NCBI RefSeq assembly: GCF_052078665.1
Contig: NZ_JBQJIK010000031.1
Location: forward strand, 19,942-83,941
Reading direction: 5' to 3'
Length of the DNA: 64,000 nucleotides
From: Inquilinus sp052078665
Lineage (GTDB): Bacteria > Pseudomonadota > Alphaproteobacteria > DSM-16000 > Inquilinaceae
A program made the position numbers and the translations under genes. Under the pieces are notes generated by a model. That model did not search any database, was not told the DNA's origin, and worked only from the letters and a program-made list of their open reading frames with translations. Positions 37,434 through 47,307 of this stretch are shown piece by piece (within the stretch, counting starts at the first letter, position 1; the number at the start of each line of letters is the position of its first letter).

Positions 37434-38795
37434 ATGACCGACTTGCCGACCTCCGCCCCGATCATCACCCGCTTCGCCCCCAGCCCGACCGGCCTGCTGC
37501 ATGTCGGCAACGTCCGCACCGCGCTGGTCTGCTGGCTCGCCGCCCGCGCCACCGGCGGGCGCTTCCTGCTGCGGCTCGACGACACCGACACCGAGCGGGG
37601 CAGCGCCGAATTCGCCGCGGCGATCGAGCAGGATCTGCGCTGGCTCGGTCTCGGCTGGGACGGCTTCGCCCGCCAGTCCGACCGCACCGACCGCTACCGG
37701 GCGGCGCAGGATCGGCTGAAGGCGGCCGGCCGGCTCTACCCCTGCTACGAATCGGCGGAGGAGCTGGAGCTCAAGCGCAAGAGCCTCTTGGCGCGCGGCC
37801 TGCCGCCGCTCTACGACCGCGCCGCGCTGGCCCTGACCGACGCCGACCGGGCCCGGCTCGAGGCGGAAGGGCACCGGCCGCACTGGCGCTTCAAGATGGC
37901 GGATGCGCCGGTCGAATGGGACGACAAGGTCCGCGGCCGGGTGCATTTCAACGGCCGCGACATCTCCGACCCGGTGCTGGTGCGCGAGGACGGGCGGGCG
38001 CTCTATCACATCGGCTCGGTGGTCGACGACATCGACATGGGCGTCACCCTGGTGGTGCGCGGCGAGGACCATGTCGCCAACACCGCCATGCACATCCAGC
38101 TGGCCGAGGCGCTGGGCGCCGCGCCGCCGGCCTATGCCCATCTCTCGCTGATCGCCGACGCCGAGGGCCACGGCCTGTCCAAGCGCCTGGGCAGCCTGTC
38201 GCTGCGCAGCCTGCGGCAGCAGGGGATCGAGCCGCTGGCGGTGACCAGCCTGCTGGCCAAGCTCGGCACCTCCGACCCGATCGAGCCGCGGCTGTCGCTT
38301 GACGATCTGGTCGCCGAGTTCGACTTCGCCAAATTCTCCCGCACCATCCCGCGCTTCGACCCGGCCGAGCTGGAGCGGCTGAACGGCCGCATCCTGCATG
38401 AGACGCCCTATGCGGCGGTGCGCGACCGGCTGGCGGCGCTCGGCCTCGGCGCCGTCGACGAGGCGGCCTGGGCGGTGCTGCGTCCGAACCTGCAGCGGCT
38501 CGATGACGCGGCCGAGTGGTGGCGGGTGGTCACCGGCCCGGTCACCCCGGTCGTCGCCGATGCCGCCCTGCTGTCCGCCGCGGCCGAGCTGTTGCCGCCC
38601 GAACCCTGGGACGACGCCACCTGGGGCGCGTGGACGGCGGCGGTGCGCGACCGCACCGGGGTCAAGGGCAAGCCGCTGTTCCTGACCCTGCGCCTGGCCC
38701 TGACCGGCCTCGACCACGGCCCGGAGCTGCGCGGCCTTCTGCCGCTGATCGGGCGGCAGCGGGCGCTGGCCCGGCTCTCCGGCGATGTGGCGTGA
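37434..38795 (+). CDS. gltX: Glutamyl-tRNA synthetase (GluRS)
   Basis: A 453-aa class I synthetase. The HIGH-type motif is APSPTGLLHVGN, the KMSKS-type motif is LSKRLGS (as GLSKRLGS), and RLDDTDTERG is the family mark. The length, about 450, fits the alphaproteobacterial GltX forms, of which there are often two (GltX1 and GltX2) with different tRNA preferences; which one this is cannot be told here. ATG 37434 starts at the usual place. Confidence 0.93.
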   Translation: MTDLPTSAPIITRFAPSPTGLLHVGNVRTALVCWLAARATGGRFLLRLDDTDTERGSAEFAAAIEQDLRWLGLGWDGFARQSDRTDRYRAAQDRLKAAGRLYPCYESAEELELKRKSLLARGLPPLYDRAALALTDADRARLEAEGHRPHWRFKMADAPVEWDDKVRGRVHFNGRDISDPVLVREDGRALYHIGSVVDDIDMGVTLVVRGEDHVANTAMHIQLAEALGAAPPAYAHLSLIADAEGHGLSKRLGSLSLRSLRQQGIEPLAVTSLLAKLGTSDPIEPRLSLDDLVAEFDFAKFSRTIPRFDPAELERLNGRILHETPYAAVRDRLAALGLGAVDEAAWAVLRPNLQRLDDAAEWWRVVTGPVTPVVADAALLSAAAELLPPEPWDDATWGAWTAAVRDRTGVKGKPLFLTLRLALTGLDHGPELRGLLPLIGRQRALARLSGDVA

Positions 38796-38808
38796 ACGCC
38801 CCATCCTG

Positions 38809-38830
38809 TTAAAACTTGCTTAAAACTTGA
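38809..38830. repeat. 11-bp direct repeat upstream of the NYN gene
   Basis: TTAAAACTTGC and TTAAAACTTGA are adjacent copies in an otherwise GC-rich gap, 48 bp before the next start. They may be regulator half-sites or part of the promoter. Confidence 0.4.
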
Positions 38831-38877
38831 CCCTACCCCCCTTGGCGCCGACCCGCGGTCGGGAGTAAGAACCCGAT

Positions 38878-39702
38878 ATGACCGACGAGATTTCGCCTGC
38901 CCTGGACACCCCGGCGCTGCCGGTGGCCGCGGTCTTCCTCGATGTCGCGTCGCTGCCCGGCGCCGCGTCCGTCGATGATGGGCCCGAGGATCTTGCCCGC
39001 ATCCTCGTCGGGCTCGGCACCGTCTGCCGGCCGGCCCGTCGCATCGCCTATGCCGACTGGGCGACGCTGTCCGAGCTGCGCGGCGTCGCCCATCGCCACG
39101 GCTTCGACCAGGTGCAGACCACCGAGATCGAGCCGGGCCGCGACGCGGCCTCGTTGCGCCTGGTGGTCGACGCCATGGAACTGGCGCTGCTCGATCGCAG
39201 CATCGACACGGTGGTGCTGGTGACCGGCAGCGCGGCGCTGCTGCCGCTGGTCCGCAGCCTGCGCCGCCACGGCAAGCGGGTGATCGCGATCGGCCCCGGC
39301 CGCCGCATGGACCCGCTGTTCCAGTCGGAATGCGACCGTTTCGTCGATTGCGCCACGCTCGGCCACCCGGCGCCGGCGCGGGTCGAGATCCGTCCGGCCG
39401 CGGCGGCACCGGCCGCCCGCCCGGCCGCCCCGGCGCTTCGCCCCGAGCCGGCGCCGGTCCAGGCGCGCCCGGCCGAACCGGCGCCGCGCCTGCGCCTGAA
39501 GCCGCCGGCCGAACCGGCCCGCGCGGCCCGGCTGGGGCCTGCGGTGGCGGAACCGCCGCACCCTTCCGCGTCGGCCCGCGCCCATCGCCCGTCCCTGACC
39601 GCCCAGTTCGACGAGCCTGAGGCCGCCCCCGCCGGCCCGCCGCTGATGGCCGGCACCCCGATGGTGCCGCAGCGCAAGGGCTGGTTCGGTAAGCGTCGCT
39701 GA
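38878..39702 (+). CDS. NYN-domain-like protein with degenerate active site and Pro/Ala tail
   Basis: A 274-aa protein. Residues 15-165 resemble a NYN (PIN-like nuclease, LabA-type) domain: AVFLDVASL, ASLRLVVDAMELALLDRSIDTVVLVTG and RSLRRHGKRVIAIG. The SGDSDF motif that carries catalytic aspartates in active members reads TGSAALL, so nuclease activity is doubtful. Residues 165-260 are a disordered Pro/Ala/Arg linker, and the end is basic (RKGWFGKRR). Role unknown. Confidence 0.72.
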   Translation: MTDEISPALDTPALPVAAVFLDVASLPGAASVDDGPEDLARILVGLGTVCRPARRIAYADWATLSELRGVAHRHGFDQVQTTEIEPGRDAASLRLVVDAMELALLDRSIDTVVLVTGSAALLPLVRSLRRHGKRVIAIGPGRRMDPLFQSECDRFVDCATLGHPAPARVEIRPAAAAPAARPAAPALRPEPAPVQARPAEPAPRLRLKPPAEPARAARLGPAVAEPPHPSASARAHRPSLTAQFDEPEAAPAGPPLMAGTPMVPQRKGWFGKRR

Positions 39703-39799
39703 TCGGGCTGCCCTGCGGCCGGAACCTTGGACGCCAGGGGCCTGATCTGGTAATCGTCGCGGTCCCGACCGGACAGGTCTGACCTTAGGACTGCGACCC

Positions 39800-41182
<1,383 letters not shown>

Positions 41183-41186
41183 AGCG

Positions 41187-42782
41187 ATGAGCGAGCGGAT
41201 CTGGCTGTTCGACACCACCCTGCGCGACGGGGCGCAGACCCAGGGCGTGGACTTCTCGGTGGCCGACAAGATCGCCATCGCCAGGAAGCTCGACGCGCTC
41301 GGCATCGACTATGTCGAGGGCGGCTGGCCCGGCGCCAACCCGACCGACGATGCGCTGTTCCGCGACCCGCCGAAGCTGGCCAAAGCCCGCTTCACCGCCT
41401 TCGGCATGACCCGGCGGCCGGGCCGCAGCGCCGCCAACGATCCCGGCCTGGCGGCGCTGCTGAACTGCGACGTGCAGGCGGTCTCGATCGTCGGCAAGAC
41501 CTGGGACTTCCATGTCGACGTCGCGCTGAACATCCCGCGCGAGGAGAATCTCGAGCTGATCCGCGACAGCGTCGCCGAGGTGGTCGGCCGCGGCCGCGAG
41601 GTCGGCTTCGACTGCGAGCATTTCTTCGACGGCTGGAAGGCCAATCCGGACTACGCCCTGGCCTGCGCCCAGGCGGCCTACGAGGCCGGCGCGCGCTGGG
41701 TGGTGCTGTGCGACACCAATGGCGGTGCGCTGCCGCACGAGGTGACCGAGATCGTCACGGCCGTGGCCCGGCACATTCCGGGCGACCGGCTGGGCATCCA
41801 CACCCATGACGACACCGGCAACGCCGTCGCCAACAGCCTGGCGGCGGTGCGGGCGGGGGTGCGCCAGATCCAGGGCACGCTGAACGGCCTGGGCGAGCGC
41901 TGCGGCAACGCCAATCTGGTCACGCTGATCCCGACGCTGATGCTGAAGATGGGCTACGAGACCGGGGTGAGCGAGGCCGGCCTGGCCTCGCTGACCGATC
42001 TCAGCCACTGGTTCGACGAGCGCCTGAACCGCACGCCGCAGTCCGGCGCGCCCTATGTCGGCGGCCGCGCCTTCGCCCATAAGGGCGGGCTGCACGTCTC
42101 CGCCATCGCCAAGGACCCGCGCTCCTACGAGCATGTGGCGCCGGAGCGGGTCGGCAACCGCCGCCACCTCGTCGTCTCCGACCAGGCCGGCCGGGCGAAC
42201 ATCCTGGCGCGCTTCGCCGAGATCGGCGTCGCCATCGACCCGAAGGACCGCAATGTCGAGCGGCTGGTCGACCTGGTGAAGCAGCGCGAGTTCGAGGGCT
42301 ATTCCTACGACACCGCCGGCGCCAGCTTCGAGCTCTTGGCCCGGCGCATGCTGGGCCAGGTGCCGGCCTTCTTCGCCATGGAACGCTTCACCGTGGTCGA
42401 CGAGCGCCGCTTCAACGCCCGCGGCGAGGTGGTGCAGGAATCCGAGGCCACGGTGCTGCTGCGCGTCGGCGGCAAGACCTGGCACGAGGTGTCCTTCGGC
42501 AACGGCCCGGTCAACGCGCTCGACAACGCCATGCGCAAGGCGCTGGAGCCGATCTATCCCGGCCTGAAGCCGCTGCGGCTGGTCGACTTCAAGGTCCGCA
42601 TCCTGCGCTCGAACGAAGGCACCGGCGCCATGCCGCGTGTGATGATCGAGACCGAGGATGCCGACGGCACGCGCTGGTCGACCATCGGCGTCTCGACCAA
42701 CGTCATCGACGCCTCCTTCGAGGCGCTGGGCGACAGCTTCACCTATGCGCTGCTGCGGGCCGGCGCCACGGCGCCCAACTGA
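41187..42782 (+). CDS. cimA: (R)-citramalate synthase
   Basis: A 531-aa enzyme of the IPMS/homocitrate synthase family. The catalytic barrel starts FDTTLRDGAQTQGVDFSV, and metal ligands are in LGIHTHDDTGNAVAN and GTLNGLGERCGNANL; the C-terminal regulatory domain (residues about 400-520) follows. It condenses pyruvate and acetyl-CoA to citramalate, the threonine-independent route to isoleucine. The length and the FSVADKIAIARKLDALGIDY wording fit the TIGR00977 citramalate synthase type. It lies 4 bp after cysS. Confidence 0.9.
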   Translation: MSERIWLFDTTLRDGAQTQGVDFSVADKIAIARKLDALGIDYVEGGWPGANPTDDALFRDPPKLAKARFTAFGMTRRPGRSAANDPGLAALLNCDVQAVSIVGKTWDFHVDVALNIPREENLELIRDSVAEVVGRGREVGFDCEHFFDGWKANPDYALACAQAAYEAGARWVVLCDTNGGALPHEVTEIVTAVARHIPGDRLGIHTHDDTGNAVANSLAAVRAGVRQIQGTLNGLGERCGNANLVTLIPTLMLKMGYETGVSEAGLASLTDLSHWFDERLNRTPQSGAPYVGGRAFAHKGGLHVSAIAKDPRSYEHVAPERVGNRRHLVVSDQAGRANILARFAEIGVAIDPKDRNVERLVDLVKQREFEGYSYDTAGASFELLARRMLGQVPAFFAMERFTVVDERRFNARGEVVQESEATVLLRVGGKTWHEVSFGNGPVNALDNAMRKALEPIYPGLKPLRLVDFKVRILRSNEGTGAMPRVMIETEDADGTRWSTIGVSTNVIDASFEALGDSFTYALLRAGATAPN

Positions 42783-42795
42783 TGGACCCGTTCTG

Positions 42796-43566
42796 ATGGC
42801 CGGCACCGACCAGACCCGCGACCCGGCGCTGGGCGGCCCGGCGATCATCCTGATCGAGCCGCAGATGGGCGAGAACATCGGCACCGCGGCCCGGGCGATG
42901 CTGAATTGCGGCCTGACCGACCTCCGCCTGGTGCGGCCGCGCGACGGCTGGCCGAACCCGAAGGCGGTGCCGACCGCCTCCGGCGCCGACGCCGTGCTGG
43001 ACCATGTCCGGGTGTTCGACCGGACCGAGGACGCGGTCGCCGATCTCGGCGCCGTCTACGCCACCACGGCGCGGCTGCGCGACCAGCTGAAACCGGTGGT
43101 GACGCCGCGCCGGGCGGCGACGGAGATGCGGGCGCATCACGCCGCCGGCATCGGCACCGGTATCCTGTTCGGGCCGGAGCGCACCGGCATGACCAATGAC
43201 GACATCGCCCTGGCCGATGCCGTGGTCAACGTGCCGCTGAACCCCGCCTTCTCCTCGCTGAACCTGGCCCAGGCGGTGCTGCTGGTGTCCTACGAGTGGT
43301 TCACCGCCGGCGACGCCACGCCGGAGCGGCGGCTGGACTATGAGGAGGACGCGCCGCCGGCGACCAAGGACCAGCTGCTGAACCTGTTCGAACATCTGGA
43401 GCAGGCGCTGGACGCCGGCAACTTCTTCCGGGTGCCGGAGAAGAAGCCCAGCATGCAGCGCAACATCCGCGCCTTCCTGCAGCGCGCCCAGCTGTCGGAG
43501 CAGGAGGTGCGGACGCTGCACGGCATGATCGTCGCCCTGGCCGGCCCGCGGAAGGGCGGGGCGTAG
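42796..43566 (+). CDS. trmJ: TrmJ-like tRNA 2'-O-methyltransferase (SPOUT)
   Basis: A 256-aa SpoU/TrmH-superfamily (SPOUT) methyltransferase. Motif 1 is LIEPQMGENIGTAARAMLNCG, motif 2 GTGILFGPERTGMTNDD, motif 3 VNVPLNPAFSSLNLAQAVLLVSYE, the knotted SAM site. TrmJ methylates position 32 of tRNA. ATG 42796 starts 13 bp after cimA, so it is the third gene of the cysS-cimA-trmJ group. Confidence 0.92.
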   Translation: MAGTDQTRDPALGGPAIILIEPQMGENIGTAARAMLNCGLTDLRLVRPRDGWPNPKAVPTASGADAVLDHVRVFDRTEDAVADLGAVYATTARLRDQLKPVVTPRRAATEMRAHHAAGIGTGILFGPERTGMTNDDIALADAVVNVPLNPAFSSLNLAQAVLLVSYEWFTAGDATPERRLDYEEDAPPATKDQLLNLFEHLEQALDAGNFFRVPEKKPSMQRNIRAFLQRAQLSEQEVRTLHGMIVALAGPRKGGA

Positions 43567-43587
43567 TCCTGCGTCTCGCGCCGGTCG

Positions 43588-44370
43588 CTAGGCCCTGTTC
43601 TTCAGGATCGCAATCTCGCTGCGTTCTCCGGCGAGATAGCCGTCCGTGGTCAGCTTATACACCTTGACCCCCACGGTGTCGGTGGGGACATTTGCCCCGA
43701 TTGCCCTGACAGATCCGTCCAGAACCTGGCAGACGACGTCGGTGTGAGACTTGAATGAAGAATGCGTTGCGGCGTGGTCATAGTCGATCCTGTTGTCGCG
43801 CCATTGCGCGACGAGATCGCCGACTTCCGGTTTCTTCTCATTTATTCTGTACCCCCAGAACGGGGCGGGTTTGTTGGCCTTCATCTTGACGATGGCGTCA
43901 TTGATGTAGAGGGCATGCCCGGCATTGTATTTGAAACCGGTATAGCCTTCGGCACGGCGAATGAACGCGCTCATCCCCGCCGCCGACCAAGGCCAATCGC
44001 GATGACTCGTGTTGTCGCCCGGCGGCCGACCCTGCCCCAGTTCATCCCACATCTGAAGGACATAGCCCTTGTAGGGCGGCTTGTCCTCGGTCCCCGAGCC
44101 ACGATCGAACAGCTCCCAGTAGTGGGCGGCTGAAGCGATCAATCTGGCGATCGCATCGCTGCGGACCTCGGTCAGGTAGACGTCCGATGCGTAGCCCTCG
44201 ATCACCGGGCTTGATCCGACAATGCGGACCTTCTTCCACCTTGTGCCGGTATCCTCGATCAGTTCGAGCAGCGTACCGAGCGCCATGGTCTTGATCGGTG
44301 TTCCGCTGGTCGAAGGCGAAGGCCGCAAATTCAAGCCATCGTAGACATTGGTTACAATATATTGTGTCAT
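43588..44370 (-). CDS. SH3b-DUF2272 protein
   Basis: A 260-aa protein without a signal peptide. Residues 1-70 are an SH3b domain (VTNVYDGLNLRPSPSTSGTPI, GYASDVYLTE); residues 80-200 match DUF2272 (ELFDRGSGT, WPWSAAGMSAFIRRAEGYTGF, HALYINDAI, GDLVAQWRDN), a domain whose enzymatic role is not established but which resembles cell-wall amidase folds. It has its own promoter and a less GC-rich composition than its neighbours, suggesting it arrived separately. Confidence 0.78.
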   Translation of the reverse strand: MTQYIVTNVYDGLNLRPSPSTSGTPIKTMALGTLLELIEDTGTRWKKVRIVGSSPVIEGYASDVYLTEVRSDAIARLIASAAHYWELFDRGSGTEDKPPYKGYVLQMWDELGQGRPPGDNTSHRDWPWSAAGMSAFIRRAEGYTGFKYNAGHALYINDAIVKMKANKPAPFWGYRINEKKPEVGDLVAQWRDNRIDYDHAATHSSFKSHTDVVCQVLDGSVRAIGANVPTDTVGVKVYKLTTDGYLAGERSEIAILKNRA

Positions 44371-44413
44371 TGTTCTAATCCTGTTGAGGAAATGGAGAAT
44401 TCATATGACGGGA

Positions 44414-44442
44414 ATGATATATTTGTGATCTAATTCCGTCAA
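44414..44442 (-). promoter_or_regulatory. Sigma-70-like promoter of the SH3b-DUF2272 gene
   Basis: On the minus strand TTGACG, a 17-bp spacer and TATCAT form a near-consensus promoter. The -10 box ends 43 bp before the start codon. Confidence 0.7.
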
Positions 44443-44478
44443 TCCCGGCCAATCTTCGCGGCCATTGGTCCCGGGCGG

Positions 44479-45126
44479 TCACCCAGCCAGCGGCGTGATC
44501 CGCCCGGCCCAGTCCGACACCGCGGCGGCGACGGTCCGCAGATGGTCGGCGGCGGTGAAGCCGGAGACGCTCTTGCGCGGCTTCAAATCGTGGTCGCCAT
44601 CCTCCAGCCACTGCAGCTCGATCCGGTCGGACAGGGCATAGAAGGCGACCTCGTCGCGGGTGCCGAACTCGTCGCGCGTGCCCTGGCAGATCAGGGCGGG
44701 CGTCGCCAACCCGGCGAGATGGGCGGTGCGCAGCTGCGTCGGCTTGCCCGGCGGGTGGAATGGGTAGCCGAGGCACAGCAGCCCGGCGATGCGGCCGGCG
44801 GCGTGCAGCTCGTCCGCGGCCATCGAGGCCACGCGCCCGCCCATCGACTTGCCGCCGATGATCAGCGGCCCGGTGGCGCCGAGGGCGTCGACCGCGGCCC
44901 GGTACTCCGGGATCACGGTCTCGGCCCGTGGCGGCGGCTTGCGCTGCCCGTCGCGCCGGGCCGCCATGTAGCCGAACTCGAAGCGCGCGACCCGGAAGCC
45001 GGCCTCTGCCAGCGCCGCCGCCGCCGCGGTCATCGAGGCCGAATCCATCGGCGCGCCGGCGCCATGGGCCAGCAGGATGGTGGTGCGGGCCTCCGCCGGC
45101 CCGTCGGTGAGGAAGTCGACCGCCAC
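44479..45126 (-). CDS. Alpha/beta hydrolase, KANSL3/Tex30-type
   Basis: A 215-aa hydrolase of the COG3571 group. The nucleophile elbow is GGKSMGG, the oxyanion region is LAHGAGAPMDS, and Asp and His are probably in CQGTRDEFGT and EDGDHDL. No signal peptide. It lies 4 bp downstream of the SRPBCC gene and is probably co-transcribed. Substrate unknown. Confidence 0.85.
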   Translation of the reverse strand: MAVDFLTDGPAEARTTILLAHGAGAPMDSASMTAAAAALAEAGFRVARFEFGYMAARRDGQRKPPPRAETVIPEYRAAVDALGATGPLIIGGKSMGGRVASMAADELHAAGRIAGLLCLGYPFHPPGKPTQLRTAHLAGLATPALICQGTRDEFGTRDEVAFYALSDRIELQWLEDGDHDLKPRKSVSGFTAADHLRTVAAAVSDWAGRITPLAG

Positions 45127-45130
45127 CCTT

Positions 45131-45598
45131 TCACTCCGTGAAGACGGCCAGATTGGCCAGGGTCGACGCCAGGCCTTCCTGGTGATCCTCGGGCCGGATC
45201 CCGTCGGGGACGTTCTCGCAGCGGATGGTCACCTCGGTGCCGCCCGGGACGGCGTCCAGGGCGGTGGTGATCGTCATGGCGCCGGCGAAGGCGGGGTCGT
45301 CGGACTCGAACTCGACCACCTCCACCACCCGCCGGTCCGGGACCAGCTCCAGGAACCGTCCCTCGACCACATCGGCATGCTCGGTCGTCTTGCCGCGCAG
45401 ATCGTGTTCAGCGCCGATATAGGTCAGGGACATGCGGTAGCGGCCGCCTTCGCGCCCGTCGAAGGCCAGCATCTCGCCCGTCATGCCCTCGGGCGGGCGC
45501 CAGGCCGCGAGCGCCTCCGGGTCCATCAGCGCCCGGTAGATGACGTGCGGCGACGCCTTGATGATCCTCGACGCGGAGTCGACCCGCCCGGCTGCCAT
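45131..45598 (-). CDS. SRPBCC (AHSA1-like) domain protein
   Basis: A 155-aa START-like fold protein. The opening VDSASRIIKASPHVIYRALMDPEALAAWRPPEGMTG is a family mark, and the middle and end (GRFLELVPDRRVVEVVEFE, GGTEVTIRCENVP) also fit AHSA1/polyketide cyclase-like proteins. It probably binds a hydrophobic ligand or a chaperone. It sits 4 bp before the hydrolase gene. Confidence 0.88.
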   Translation of the reverse strand: MAAGRVDSASRIIKASPHVIYRALMDPEALAAWRPPEGMTGEMLAFDGREGGRYRMSLTYIGAEHDLRGKTTEHADVVEGRFLELVPDRRVVEVVEFESDDPAFAGAMTITTALDAVPGGTEVTIRCENVPDGIRPEDHQEGLASTLANLAVFTE

Positions 45599-45656
45599 CG
45601 CATCCTCCTGCTCGAGACGCCACCGTACACCGCTCGGCGACGCAACGCGAAGCAGC

Positions 45657-46028
45657 TCAGATCAGCAGTGAGGCGAGAGCGGCCAGCCCGATCCCGGTCA
45701 GGAGCGGCCAGCCGATATGGCGGCCGCGGCTGGAGATGGCGGTGAACGCGCCGATCGCGGTGAAGGTCGCGCCGGTTCCGGCGGCGGCCCACCAGCGCAC
45801 CGCCGGCGGGTCCAGCACCAGCGCCAGCAGGATCAGGGCGATGACCGCCCAGGCCACGCTGGTGATGTGCCAGGCGAAGCGGAGCACGAAGCGGGCGAGG
45901 GGGCTCTTCAGGATACCGTCGCGGCGCGCCAGCATCGGGCCGATCAGCCGCCGCTCTCCGGCCACGGAATGCACGGCGGCGGTGACCACCAGCAGCAGCG
46001 CCGCCGCAAGAAGCAGAGCATCCGACAT
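45657..46028 (-). CDS. Small four-TM membrane protein, unknown
   Basis: A 123-aa protein with four hydrophobic segments (about residues 3-20, 52-72, 78-95, 103-122) and a conserved-looking AVHSVAGERRLIGPML loop. No family I can name with certainty. It lies between the SRPBCC and Fur-like genes, all on the minus strand. Confidence 0.72.
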   Translation of the reverse strand: MSDALLLAAALLLVVTAAVHSVAGERRLIGPMLARRDGILKSPLARFVLRFAWHITSVAWAVIALILLALVLDPPAVRWWAAAGTGATFTAIGAFTAISSRGRHIGWPLLTGIGLAALASLLI

Positions 46029-46065
46029 CAGGACTCCTCCTCCGATGCCAAGCCGCGGTGCGGCG

Positions 46066-46548
46066 TCAGGACCCGATCCGGAGCCGAACGGGCGCCGGCC
46101 AGGCCGTGCCGGCCGGTGCCGCGTCGGCCAGCGGCGCGTCGGGGTGCAGCTTCTCGACCTCGAGCTCGAACCGGGCGCGGACCAGGCGGTAGCCGAACTG
46201 GCGCAGCACGTCGGCCAGGGCGGCGCGCAGCTGGACCTCGCCCAGCGTCAGAGTCTCCGGCGTCGGCGCGGCGGCCGGGCCGACCGCCAGGCGCTTCGGC
46301 GCATCGTCGCGCCAGCCGGCGATGCCGGTCCGGCGCAGCGCCGCCAGGAAGCGGTAGACGGTGGCCAGGCTGATTCGCGGGTCCAGCCGGCGCGCCCGGC
46401 CCAGGATCTCCTGGGCGTCGAGCGCGCGGTCGGCCTCGGCCAGCACCGCCAGCAGGATGCGGCGCGGCCGGGTCGGCCGCAGCCCGGCGTCGCGCAGCCG
46501 GGCCAGGGCCGGGGCAGGGCCGGGGGAGGGAAGGAAGGCGGGGCTCAT
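46066..46548 (-). CDS. Fur-like winged-helix protein without metal ligands
   Basis: A 160-aa protein. Residues 15-80 fit the Fur winged helix (LRDAGLRPTRPRRILLAVL, ISLATVYRFLAALRRTGI). The second half keeps the general length of a Fur domain but lacks the HHH, HxH and CxxC residues that bind the regulatory and structural metals. It may have lost metal sensing or work through another signal. It lies 10 bp downstream of the PadR gene, so they form an operon. Confidence 0.72.
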   Translation of the reverse strand: MSPAFLPSPGPAPALARLRDAGLRPTRPRRILLAVLAEADRALDAQEILGRARRLDPRISLATVYRFLAALRRTGIAGWRDDAPKRLAVGPAAAPTPETLTLGEVQLRAALADVLRQFGYRLVRARFELEVEKLHPDAPLADAAPAGTAWPAPVRLRIGS

Positions 46549-46558
46549 GCCGCCGCCC

Positions 46559-47236
46559 TCAGTTGCGCCGGATCTCGGCCGCCGCCCGGGCCAGGATCTC
46601 GACGATGCGGGTCTCGGCATCCGGGTCGGCGCCGGCGTCCAGCTTCTGCTCGCTCGCCTCGCGCAGGTTGTCCAGCGCCGCGACGACCAGGGACGGCAGC
46701 CGGCTGGACCGTTCGCGCTCGCGCTCGCGTTCGCCGCCCATCATCTTGTTGACCCAGGCGATCTTCTCGCCGGCCGCGGCCAGGCGGCCCAGCACGGCGT
46801 CGATGATGCCGCGGTTGCTGTCGAGATAGGCGCGGCCCTCGGCGGTGATGGTGTAGAGCTTCTTGCTGCCCTCGGCCACGACCGTGACGTAGCCGGCCTC
46901 CTCGAGATAGGTCAGGGTCGGGTAGACCGTGCCCGGGCTCGGGCTGTACCAGCCGCCGGTCTTGTCCTCGATCAGCTTGATGATCTCGTAGCCGTGGCGC
47001 GGCTGCTGCTCGATCAGGGCCAGGGCCAGCAGGCGCAGGTCGCCCTGGGCCAGCATCCGGCCGGCGCGCATCATGTCGCCGCCGCCACCGAAGCCGCGGC
47101 CGCCGAACCCGCCGCCGAAGCCATGACCGAACATGCGGCCGCCCCGGCCGCGGCCGCCGGCCCACTTCTCGTCACCGCCGCACCCGCCGCGGGGACCTTG
47201 ATCGTCGCGATGACCGCGATGATGTCTTCCGAACAT
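46559..47236 (-). CDS. PadR family regulator with Gly/His-rich N-terminus
   Basis: A 225-aa regulator. Residues 1-60 are unusual: a glycine-, histidine- and arginine-rich stretch (GRHHRGHRDD, GGFGGRGFGGGG). Residues 65-150 are the PadR winged helix (LLALALIEQQPRHGYEIIKLIED, SPGTVYPTLTYLEEAGYVTV), followed by a helical dimer arm with a RERERER cluster. ATG 47236 starts it. Two palindromes with a CGATATATCG or AAGATATATCTT core lie upstream and probably are its own operators. Confidence 0.85.
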   Translation of the reverse strand: MFGRHHRGHRDDQGPRGGCGGDEKWAGGRGRGGRMFGHGFGGGFGGRGFGGGGDMMRAGRMLAQGDLRLLALALIEQQPRHGYEIIKLIEDKTGGWYSPSPGTVYPTLTYLEEAGYVTVVAEGSKKLYTITAEGRAYLDSNRGIIDAVLGRLAAAGEKIAWVNKMMGGERERERERSSRLPSLVVAALDNLREASEQKLDAGADPDAETRIVEILARAAAEIRRN

Positions 47237-47256
47237 CGAACTCACTCCATAGGTTT

Positions 47257-47266
47257 CGATATATCG
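47257..47266. promoter_or_regulatory. PadR-type palindrome, site 1
   Basis: CGATATATCG is a perfect 10-bp palindrome 20 bp before the PadR start, followed at once by a further GTAAGATAT. The ATATATC core is shared with site 2. Confidence 0.5.
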
Positions 47267-47293
47267 TAAGATATGGCGATCTGGGATCGGTTT

Positions 47294-47307
47294 CAAGATA
47301 TATCTTG
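47294..47307. promoter_or_regulatory. PadR-type palindrome, site 2
   Basis: CAAGATATATCTTG is a perfect 14-bp palindrome, 58 bp before the PadR start. With site 1 it fits autoregulation by a dimeric PadR protein. Confidence 0.6.

Noticed and set aside
43588..44370. Prophage endolysin
   Set aside because: SH3b plus DUF2272 could suggest it, but no holin, portal, capsid or integrase gene lies nearby.
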